Source of the DNA: Lepas anatifera
Taxonomy: Eukaryota > Arthropoda > Thecostraca > Lepadidae
NCBI GenBank assembly: GCA_034440635.1
Contig: JAOTON010000971.1
Coordinates: 310,001-374,000 of the forward strand
Direction of reading: 5' to 3'
Length of the DNA stretch: 64,000 nt
This document shows, piece after piece, positions 45,501 through 57,500 of the stretch. Every line of letters begins with the position of its first letter. Positions within the stretch are counted from its first letter, which is position 1. A model generated the notes under the pieces. It was not told the origin of the DNA. It did no database searches and saw nothing but the letters and a program-made list of their open reading frames with translations. Position numbers and translations under genes: made by a program.

Positions 45501-48500
45501 TGGGGACGTTTCATCATCATCTTTCATTAAATATTCTACATTAGCGGTTTTTCTATATCCTTCCCAGGAGCTGTTTGAGTATTGGGGAGGTAGTGTAAAG
45601 GAATGGAAAAAATTGTGCGTGGAATTTTCAACCCCACGGTCGGGGACGGGTTGGAACAAATTATCCAGCGAGTGTTTTTTTTTTCAAAGCTTTTACGTCA
45701 TATTCATCCAAAGTCGTACAGAGGAAGTATATGCCATCGCCATTAGGTACAGCCAAGGGAAGTAGGTATACCTATGCTAACACTTGTGGTATGTCTGTTC
45801 CGCAAAACACTACTATCTTCAAATATCGATCTTTAAAATGTTATGAAGTACCCGCTTTTTTACATGTGTAAAGGACATGGGCCAATGGCTTTTGGAGTTA
45901 AGTATTATGGAATCTGGTTTAGGAAAAATGGGTAAAAATGTATATTTTATGTTTGACCTAGTTAGGTCAAAATTCGAATACGAGTCGCATCCACTTTGGG
46001 TGCGTTTTATTATGACAGACATTTTTACGGGCATTTCATTGGTGCTAATGCATTGCCACCAATGCATTGGTGCCAATTCTATCATCACATTCTCGTTAAA
46101 AACAAAATTACCTCCATTTAATTGAAGCTAAGTTGGTAAGAAGTTTTCACCTTTGATTACCCCTAGATCTGATCTGGAGTCTGTCTCCGGAGCGAAAATT
46201 TATTTGTAACGCTCTGTCACACGGTTCTACAGGTGCATCCGTTTGTATTGAATTGCAAGGGGTCGGGTACAAAAATACCATTCCTTGATCGGTTTGACGT
46301 GGTATGACCAGTAGCGGAACCAGAAGCTGGGGCCAAGGGGCCATGGCCCCCAAAATGGCGAAATTTTAGCTGATTTTATATAAAAAACACTATGTTTTTA
46401 CAATTTTTCCCGAGCTGTCCCCTCCAAATGACGCTCCTGCGTCCGCCAGTGGGTATGACCTATGTCATGGTGATGGATGCATTCGTTATAAATGGACAGG
46501 GGAGGGGGAGAAAGGTCTAAATCACAGATGAAGGATGAGGCAAACGTTGATGTCGAAGGCAAACAGATTAATTCCTGGAGAGGCTCATGCCTCCCTGCCT
46601 AGACAGGTTAGTTCCTGGAGATGCTCATGCCTCCTTACATCGGTATGCCTTAGTCTCGTTTCTCCGACATCCTTAGGCCGCGCTCGGTCATTAATTTGTG
46701 CCTGAAGTTTCTATATCGATTGCTATGAAATTATTGATGAAAACCTTAACAGTGAGTTTGATGATTTAAATTAATTTAATTTGATTCCATTTGATGATGT
46801 GCTTCAGTGAATGTTCTCAACCATCAGGGCCTGTAAGCTTGTACCTCGCCCTCTCTGCCAAACATTCCAAATAACCTGAACTTCACTCACACCTGGTTAT
46901 GCTTCACACCACCAGTCTCCAGCCAAGAATAGTCTGCCGCAAAGATCAGGTACGGTCCATTCGTACCCAGGCCTACCTCCACTCAGAGAAGTGACCTTTG
47001 TAACACACAATAATGTATCCATAAATAGCTCTGATTCAAGTCTACAACCGTCGTTGATCTAAGTCCACAGCGCCGTGTTCTGATCCTCGTGCGGCCGGTT
47101 GGAGCATGTTCGCTGCCACCGCCTCTGCCGCCCCCCCCGACTGATGCGATGCCAGTCCGGTGCCAGCAGGGCACTGAGTTTAGCTGTCTGCGCTTCGTCT
47201 GCACGGGGCAGCGGAGAGAGACGGCCCGGAGCGCGGCCGGCACAGATGCGGCAGGAGATCTCACCCTGATGCAATGACTGTGTGCATCATTTTAAGGAAC
47301 GTCTCAGCCATTGCCTTTTAAATAGGCATGTCACTGTCATGCTGTCTGTAGGGGTGCTCTAGCTAACAAAATGGTGTTAAATTCAGTGATCTCACAATTT
47401 CACAAGGGCTTGAAGCTTTGTGCTTCGCTAATTTGTTATCCACTATCTATTGCAAGCTGCAGGATTCCCAGCCCTCAGTGATACGAGTTAGAGTGGGCGT
47501 CGACTCCGACAAATGCCCTCATGTACCGCGCCCTGTCTATGAAGTGGAAGCATCTCTCCGATTGAAGTCTGGACAGCAGGCGAGTCCAGACATACATCAA
47601 CAAGGGAGAGTTCCAGACGGGCGGCCGCCAACTGGACCCGGAGCCGGACCCCAGCTTGCTTTCCAGCGGGATGGTGGGTGGAAAAGGGATGACTCAGGGG
47701 GTGAATAGGCCACGGTGACTGATGCGCCCCCGTGCTGGTGTTGACAACACCAGTTCTCAACAGAAAACTCTCACCAAGTGTTTAGAATCGAGAAGCTGTC
47801 TTTTTACCTGGGAAGTGTGCGTTCGGTCCGCAAGAAAATGATTACGAATAAGGTTTTTGTCACCTAAATCTAAGACAAATTACACTCATAACTATCAGTA
47901 ACATAACGTTTGACCTGCCTCCGCCCAAAATTCAACCGGGCAACAACACATGAACAGTTGCGGTGCCAAGAATAGGATAGCTGTCCTGTTTTGGGACGCA
48001 CTTAAGCGCCCGGCGCGTCTGTGTTTGTTTATACTTCTGAACAGTGACAGCTCAAACAAACTGTCGCCCTGGGACACACGCTAGACTCGGCTCATGTTTT
48101 TTGCTCCCGCTGCGAGCGAAAAACTGAGAAGGCCCTGAGGTCGCATGACGTCACCATCCTCTATGTAAATAGCATATTGGTGACGGTCACTGACCCGTGC
48201 TGACCCAAACCACGTGGGTTAGAGTGGGCTTTCGTACATTTCTACCTGGCTACAGATGTTCAACGGACAATGCGCAGTTATAGGGATTGTCTCTCTATTC
48301 TGTATTAAATCTGCTTACCTTTTAAGTTAAAGGGAATAGATAACTTTGTCGAAATTCTAAAAAAATTATGGAGAAAGCGGGTCTAAAAATCAGGAAAATG
48401 CATTTTGTTTCGACCTCCAATATCTAAAAAAATATATCGCCTCTTGTCTTACAACTCTGGGTTGACCCAAGCATCGCATGTTTTCACGAATCTGGCAGCT

Positions 48501-51500
48501 TGCGGCGGCATGCGACATGTAAGGCTGCCTGGCCATACCACTTGTTGACATTAACACGTGATATGCGCGGCCAGGCGGAAAGGGATTCTTTCATGGTTTG
48601 AAATGAGATATCGGGTCCACCTACTTTGAACTTTAAAGCGTGTGGAAATTGTATTGAGAGAGCTTTGGGTAAAATGAAATATGTCATTAGTGGTTTCTCA
48701 ACACACTGCAAAACTGATACCTCACTTCAAAACTGATTATAAGGGTGGGCCATTTCCTTTAATGGTAACAAAACTTCTCGGCCTTTCTGGTACCTTTGCG
48801 GCCCTCTCTTATCCTTCGACAGTCATTTAGACAGACCAGCTTAAAAATGAATGTGGTACATTTATGAGATTTGAACTGAGCTCTCAATCGCAAAGAGCAT
48901 TCTCTGAAAACCCTGACTTCATATTTTGCTTCTCTTAGAACTCACTTTTTATCTGGGGCGTTGATTTTTGAAAATTATTGTGGGTCACCAAATTTGAAAC
49001 GTTAACCCGCGCCCCACCGGAGGTCCGGCGCCACCTTCGCCCCACCGGGGGGCCATCGATGGCCCCCACTAACTCCGAAAATATGGGGGGTTAGCGGAAA
49101 TCCGGAAAGTGCATTAAAAAGCTCGCGTGAATTAGGTAAGAAATTACTTCACATTTTTAAGCGCTCAGGTCATTGGCTTGACCTCCAAAGGTCAAGTTAG
49201 GTCAAGATAGGCTATTTTCACTCAAATATGCAATGCTTAAGCAAACTGGGCATAACTCTTATGCCATTAGAGCTATGGAGATCTGGTAAAATGCATTTGA
49301 TAGGAAAATGCCAGACCTTTTTCCGCGATGTGAAACGTAATGACCTCCCGCCAGTTGTTTGACCTCCAGAGGTCACCTCGTGACCTCATATGACCTGAGG
49401 TCACAGAAGGTCAGAAAGTAACCTTGCCGTATATCAAATGAAAGCCCGTGACGAGACATACACGATTCTGTTTGATTCATCGCTCTAGCTTAATTAGGTC
49501 AAAAGTTATCGTAAAATACAGTTTTTGACCCCTGGTGACCTTGGATGACCTCAGAGAAGTCAAAGGGCAAACATGGCCCTTGGGATGCGTGAAAGGGTGT
49601 CCAAGAACGCTTTCCTGAGCAAGCTGAGCATTTGCAATGGTTTTGTGAGTTTTAGATCACAAGACAGCTTTTCCTCATGCTTTTTCAATGGGAGAGGTCA
49701 CTTCGTGACCTGACCTCAGGTCACGAAGTCGAAAAGCCCCGGATATACACCTTGTAGACCCTGGAGAGGTCATGAAGTGTAGGAAGTTTCAAATCGATAG
49801 ACTTAGAAATGTAGCTCTTATAGAGCTCAAAAGTTGAAGTGAGGTGACCTCGGTTGACCTCGCCTGATGACCCGACCTTGGGTGACCCGGGGTAAAAAAT
49901 TTCGGGGATGGTGGGAAAATGACGAAGTGAAAGATAGAGCCCTCAACCGCGGTGCTGCGCCTCGTCGTTTTTCTGTTGTCTCGAAAAAGCCTTATGGGGG
50001 TGGGCATCGATGGCCCCCGGTGGGGCAAGGGTTAATAACCACCATATTTAAAAGGGACACCATAGTATAAACCGTGTTTCAGCTTTCTCTCAAACCTGTT
50101 GCATTATATGAAACTCATTTAAAGTCGTTAGTATATACACCAAGAAAATTTCAAGAACAATCTTTAACCCCAATTTTCCCTTTCATTGGGGGTGCCTGGA
50201 CACCGCCAAAGATATATAAATCCACACTCCTGCCTTTTATGGAAATCAATGTTTCAGAAGCGTACTAGTCTTTTTAGCACACTGGTATCCACTTATAAGC
50301 CCCGCCTGCCAATGAGGCAACTGCCAGCAGCGGATTGCAGACGTCGGGATGGGGAGTTTGGGCTCGATGGGACCGATGCCAGCTCTAAATTAGACGCTCC
50401 CTTGGAACTACGCTCCCTTCTTTGCCCTAAAAAACCTGGCCCCTCCCCCTTAGGGAAAATCCTGGATGCTCCCCCTGCGAATGGGTTCTGCTCTTACTGA
50501 GCTTAGTGAGAGCCACGTGACCGTGTCGAATTTCTAGGCCTGCTACGGGGACCCTGAACACTGCCAAACTACGGAAATGCGACAGTTAATGCCGCTGACA
50601 GGTTTCGGGGAAGGTTGGCCTTGGTGGTTAGGTTTCAGTGGACTGTCGTCATTGGGAACTCAATGACTGCTTTGCGGTAGCTTCTCGAAACACCTCAATG
50701 GTTAGCAGACTTTTTGATGACTCAATATAAAATACAGATTGAGCTGAAGATTCTGGTGCAATGGCCTTATTTTGACTCCAAAGTAAGTAACACAATTTGT
50801 ATCCTTGAGCAAATCCTTCAATCCATTCATCTATCAATTTTTGTTGTGTTAGCTTCAGGAAACTAGATTCCAAATTAAAAAGATTATACTGCCCTGCATA
50901 TGCAGCGACAGTGGATGTGCAGGCATGGGTTCGAATCCGCTGAGACTGAGATCGCAATATTCGCCCGACGTAGGTTGGCTGGAAACTGGCTGGTGAAAGG
51001 GTGACCTGAGCGGAGTGGCCGTCCCTGTGCTTGTGGGACGTTAAACTTTGGCTTAAAAATTAACCCTCCATTGTGGGAGTTCCCCGTTCGGATGTTCGGG
51101 TCGGGGTCTCCATGAAAAGTCTCTTGATGACTTTAGTGAGGCCCCGACTCTAAAAACCGAACTTGCAACAACTTGCTAACTTGGAAAAAATTATGAAAAA
51201 GCGTGGGAAAAGAAGCCCGGATACAGTTCTCATTATCGCTAGCTTTACATTCCACGGGTCACATTTTCGTGTTTTTTTTGGTGCTGGAACAATGCGCATG
51301 CAAGAGCCTATGCAATTTGCAAAAATAAGTGAGCTTCATCTTGGTGGCAGAACGATAATGCTAGTAAAATTCCTGTGTGGGCGAAAAACGAGTGGGCACC
51401 TGCAATGCAAGGTAAAACAATAATGAACGAATCTTTCACGCGGCAGACCCATAAGACCTCGTCTTTTTCATTTTCTGTCTGGCCTTGGCGACGCTGAAGC

Positions 51501-54500
51501 TGTTTCGCAGGTCTAAACAGCTAAATTAGATCGAACTTAATTAAATCTAATTAAATTCAAATTGAGATTGAAAATAATGTTCACGAATGGTTTTCAAATT
51601 CAAACTGCATTGCAATGAAACACAACCTTAGAATGATAATAAACACTTCCGGAATTTTTACTTTTTTCCTAACGAGCGTCAGAAGGCTAAAAATCTACTC
51701 AATATTGGTAACATTGGAAATAATAGGACTAATTTCATTCAGTCGTGGCAACTGCACTGGTTATTATTGAGCCTTTCCTGGTCTTCGGATACAATCACAA
51801 TAGGCACTCAGAACTGCACTGCTGAGATCACAAATTATATCAGGGGTGTCATGTTGCAATGATAGAAAACTCCCTGCCGTCAGTTTAAGTTTTCGTCCCT
51901 TTCCATTCATATCTATGTTTGTAGATAATATTTTTACATGTACGATATTCATGATTATTATGTCTGGTTTCGGAGAGCCGGTCAGGAGCATAATAGGTAC
52001 ATACTATGATTTTGTTTCATAAGATGTCATGAATCTTGGGATTTAGTATGCATGGTTTCTTAAGGGAAAAACGAAATATGAATAAAAGGATGGAACATTG
52101 TCCCTTTTCAGTCTAATGATTTAAAGATACATCAAGAAGAGCAGACACATGAATCTCATCGTTGACGGAGCAAGTCTGCACACGCCGAGTTCAGTCGTCA
52201 AGCCAACAGCAGAAGCGAGGCCTAAAAAGAGCGGCGTGTCTGTTGGGGCCGGACCAGACCAGATGCTGTCGTGAGTCATCTTCTGCAGCTCACCTGTACA
52301 CCAGCCATTCTATTTTCCAACATTGTTGTTGGAGTTCAAACGATCGTCCTGACGTAGTGCGCTCAGTTTTCGCATCGGCCGCTACAACTACTGAATTTGC
52401 TCCAGGTCTCCCAAAGCCGAATCAGCGAAATGCCTGTGTTGGGTTTCAAGGATAGTGCCAGGTAGTCTGAATAAAACAGTCGAAATGTTGATAGGCCTGC
52501 AGGCGAGCCAGGTGAGAGGGCGCCGACGCGCCGACCGGAACGGCGACAGTCAAGACGTCGGCCGAGGAGTGGCTGAGCGGCGGGAGGCTGGTTCACCTGA
52601 CCGCTGACCATGACTGTTGCCTGGCCGCGCTCCAGCCGCCCCGCCGCCACCTGTAGAGCGCCGACGCCGGCGCCGCCGACGGCAGCGACGCGCCGGTAGT
52701 AAGCACTGCAGCGCCGCCGCGAGCGCCACGCCACAGTCTCAGTCCGCAGCCAGCTGTCTGACGACCACGAGTGTCCTCTCTGCGGAAGAGTCTGCAGAGG
52801 GAGGCAGCGCTGGACACTGCTGATTTGGTGGCGGTACAACAAGAGACAGACAAGGTAGTACTGAAGAGGCGTACCGGCACAATCGCCAGTTGCTCCAAAT
52901 GGTATTTATAAGAGGCTTTATGCAGAGAGGAAGATAGCTCAGCCAGTAGTGTTTTAACGGTGAAGATTTGTGAGTTGTTGCAGTTGAAAAGGACTGTGCT
53001 GTATGCTGGAGACGGTGCGACACATTCCGGCGCACCAGGACACGATGACTCTGAGCATGGGCGCCGGCACCACCGTCCAAGCTCCTCCACCTGAAGTGCC
53101 TCGGCCGCGCAAGAAGCTGTCCTTCCGAAACCCGGAGATAGTCGGTCGCGACAGGAGCAGGCAGTTGAGGGACCGGAAGGTGGACCGGTCCATCATCAAA
53201 GTGACGCGGCAGGAGTCCCTTCCGTGCAGGATAACGGAGGATGCCGGGCTGGAGTGTAGGAGCGTCCGGCAGGACTTCCTGCCGGATGGCGCCGCGACGG
53301 ACGCCGTCGGACGGGTCTGGAGGGGCGTCAGCGGCGCCTTATCTGGCCGCGCGCCGACGGCACAGCCCGAACGTCTGGACGTGATCGCCAACGGGGCTGT
53401 GGTCGGGGCCGCCAGTCTGGAGGACTGCAGTCTGGAGGTGAGGGCTGGACTTGGTCGCTGAGGCTGAGGTCGGAGCCGCCAGTCTGGAGGTGAGGTCTGG
53501 ACGTGGTCGCTAAGGCTGTGGTCGGGGCGGCCAGTCTGAGGGCTCAGTTGAGGTAGGTCTGACGTGGCCTCTGAGGTTGAGGTCGGGGCGGCCAGTCTGG
53601 AGGTAAAGTCTGGACGTGGTCGCTAAGGCTGTGGTCTGAAGCCGTCAGTCTGGAGGGACTGCAGTCTGGAAGTGAGGTCTTGACGTGGTCGCTAAGGCTG
53701 TGGTCGGGGCGACCAGTCTGGAGGTGAGGTCTGGACGTGGTCGTTTGGGGCTGTGGTCGGGGCGGCCAGTCTGGAGGACTGCAGTCTGGAGGTGAGGTCT
53801 GGACGTGGTCGCTGAGGGCGTAGCCTTCGTTACTGGTGCGAAGTCCGCTGAGTTGAAGCCCTCTGACCGAGGCAGCTCTGTGTTGTATGCGGGTCTATGG
53901 ACAGGCATTGACTCTAGGACAGATGGCAAGGATTATAGCTCTTCACTTCACGACGTGAGTAATGCATCTAACATTAACATGAAAATAGCATATCTTTCAA
54001 ACATTTATGCGAGACCACCAGAGAGGAATTTTCGAAGTAATTCATACTAAATGCTCAGCATATTGCAGGGGAATCAGTCTACTTCAGTCACCAGGAGATA
54101 AAAAAGGCTATACTATATATAGGCTATTCACACTATATAGAATCATAAGGAAATTCAGTGTCAATATATTTCGTCCAGGGGACATGATCATTTATAAAGT
54201 GCCTTCTTGAGCCATCATGATGTTCCCTGGACAAAATGTATTGACTCTAAGCCTGCAATAGTTTTACATAATATGACCACCAGACTGATTTTATCTCCTA
54301 TTTTTGATAATGCTAAAACCTCTCTAAACAATAATATTACAGTTATACAAGGTGACCCAAAAACAGTCTTCACCAAAATTAAAATAGCGTCAAAAATTTT
54401 ATATCGATCATGACCAAACTTCATCTAAATTATGACAAGGCTATGTGCTCAACATCTAGCAACTTTAAAGTTTCTGGCTTAAAAACTCTGATTTTTACTG

Positions 54501-57500
54501 CTGCTCCAAGATGTGCTCCAAATGAGCCCCCGCCGCTGCAGGCGGTGACCCGAAAAACAGTCATCACCAAAAGTCAAATCAAGTCCAAAATTTTATTTCG
54601 ATCATAACCAAACTTCATCGGCATTATGACAAGGCTATGTGCTTAACATTCAGCAACTTTCAAGTCTCTGGCTTAAAACTCAACTTTTTATTGGCGCATC
54701 AATATGTGCTCCAAGTGAGCCCCCACCGCTGCAGGCACAGTTGGATCCGGCGGGCGAAGTTCTCGATGACCCGCCCGTATTTCTCCTTTGGGATCGCTCA
54801 TACGGCTGCTGTGATGGCTGCCTTCAGAGCAGGAATGGTCTGTGAGCTGTCTTCATACACCCTGTCCTTCAGGTACCCCCACAAATAAAAATCTGGGGTT
54901 TCAAGTCCGGTGAATGCGGTGACCACTGGGGTCACACCTGCGGTTGATCAGTCGGTTAGGGAAACGCTGCTGTAGCCATGCCAGTGATTCGTTTGACGTG
55001 GGGGTGGCGCCATCCTGTTGGAATCACTGGAGGGCCCTGATGACCCCTCTCCGTCGACCAAGTGCCGCCCAAAACTCGCCAAGCACCTGGACATCCCGCT
55101 CGTTGTTGATTGTCACAGACTTGCCGGATCCAAGTGTGCCTGCAGCGGCGGGGGCTCACTTGGAGCACATCTTGAAGCCCCAATACAAATAAGATTTTTA
55201 CGCCAGAGGCTTGAAAGTTGATGGATATTGAGCACATAGCCTTGTTATAATGTGGATGAAGTTTAGTCATGATCGAAATAAAACTTCGACGTTATTTGAC
55301 TTTTGGTGATGACTGTTTTTTGTCACCCTGTAACTGTATAATAGTTATAAGTTTAACATTATTGTGCAATATGTTTAGCATGTAGTAATCATCAATTCGA
55401 AAATCCCTCTCTAGTGGTCTCACATAAATGTTTGAAGGATCTGATAATTTCATGCTAATGTTAGATGCACTAATCACGTCGTGGAGTGAAGAGCTGTAAT
55501 CCTTGCCATCTGTCCTGGAATTAATGCCTGTCTATTCACCCGCATACTACAATACAGAGCTGCCTCGGCCAGGGAGCCTCAACTCAGCGGACTTCGCACC
55601 AGTAACGAAGGCTTCACAGCTCTCTGTGACTGGTGGCGATTTGACATTGAAGCCTCTCGACAGTGCCTGTGCCGAACAACACCTCTGACTGGCGAGCGTC
55701 GCAGTTTAGCGCCTTTTTGGCGCCATAACGGGTACTTGGCGCGCCACGCGTGCTCCTGCTGGCACCCGCGCACATGTGCCGAGCATTCCCCGAGGCACCA
55801 AACCACCTCCCAGCCAGCCTCTTTTGGCGCTGGTGGAAACGGAAACAAATACAACAAAAGGAACGAGGAACGTATAAAGTGACCTGCCGAGGAATAATTC
55901 TACAGGTAGTGATGTGTTGTGATTTTATAGGGCGATCGCTGGGGCGGACCCACGGGTGTGGACGAAGCGGTCTCCCCTACTCCGGAGTAGCCGGAGCCGA
56001 TCATGGCTACACCGTGCCAGCGGTATAATGGCTGCGGCGCATGCTTTGGATCCAAAGCACAGGGCAATTTTCGCGTAACGGTGTATCGATCATGGGCGGA
56101 TTCAGGGCGTTGAAGAAGTTTTCCTCTCCTCTCCTCCCTCCTGATCGAGCATTACTCGACGCACCCCCAAGGGGCCCTTGGGCCCTCTGAAACCGTCATG
56201 GCTTCACTTGAAATTAGATACCCGTGTCCACAGCCCGATGAGAGCCGGCGGCACCTCAGCTGCAGGTCCGGAGCACTCACACTGTCTACAAACGTATCTG
56301 ACCAGGACCATGACCAGTCTTAGCTGGAATTAAGTTCACTTAACATAAGCCACTGGCCGGTCAGTCTGAAGATGCGTGTACACGGGTATTGCCGCCCGCC
56401 CGCACGATGGGGGAACATTGGAAGACAGGGTGCCATTTTTAAGTCATTTTCTTCCCGTCAGAGCCATAGGGTTAATGGTTAAGCATCACGAATATTTAGG
56501 GGGGTGTGGTCTGAGTGCCTCCCTTTCAATGCCACTGGCAGCGGCACGACGTGAAACAGGCGTTCCGTATATCATGGTGCAGTGGTAAACGGGTTTCCCG
56601 TGCGCTGCTGTATGTACAGCATCATACAGGCGTCCCGTGTATTGCGGTGCAGTGGTAAACGGGGTTCCCGTGCACTCCTCCACAGCATCATACAGGCGCC
56701 CTGAGTATTGCGGTACAGCATCAGCCGGGCGGCCCGTGTAGTGCGGCACAGTCGATGTTGGCTACGAGGACTGATATTCGTACTCATCATGGCAGAGAAA
56801 ACAACGCCTGAACGGGCAAGGGGAGTTTGACCAGGTGACCGTAGTCTACGACACTGCTTACCAGCAATGATATATGTTTGATATATGTTTACCATATGTC
56901 TTCCCATAAGCGTCAGCACCCATAAACAGGTGACGGGGCCAGTCAATCTTTGACCTCCTACTGACAAGGTACTTTCCCCTCTAGAACCCCAAAAATGGTC
57001 TGGTCTGAGGCCTTTGCTGCGATTCTTACATACTGGTTAAACAACTATCTGACTTTCTTCAATTTGGTGGACATTGGGAATTTCTTGAAAAGTGAGCCCC
57101 ACCCATTTCTGACGCGTATGAATCTTCATGTTTGTGAATGTATTCTTGATTTTCTGACAGGCACGTTTTTGTACCGAAAACACATGTATGTTTGAAGCCA
57201 TGTTTGCTTGCAACTCCTTCCTGAACACCCCTCATAAAATGAAAGCCACGGGCAACAAACAGAGGCCGCCGTTATCACCTGAAAACGCATGTGGAGATCC
57301 AGAGGAGGAGACAAAGCCCTCCCATTGAATTCGTTGTCTCTCAAAGGCTTTGTATAAGGCGTACATTGCCGTGCTGTTGTTAACCCATCCAGGACCCCAC
57401 ATCCTTTGGATCTAGAATTGCCTTTATAGATAGATATAAAAGACAGCAAGGTGATAAGTTGGTGTGTATTATCGGACTCCCTGTCTTCTTTCGAATAACC

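Noticed and set aside
45249..45659. 136-codon minus-strand frame
   Set aside because: Overlaps a decayed copy of the TTAA element; conserved blocks are shared with non-coding copies.
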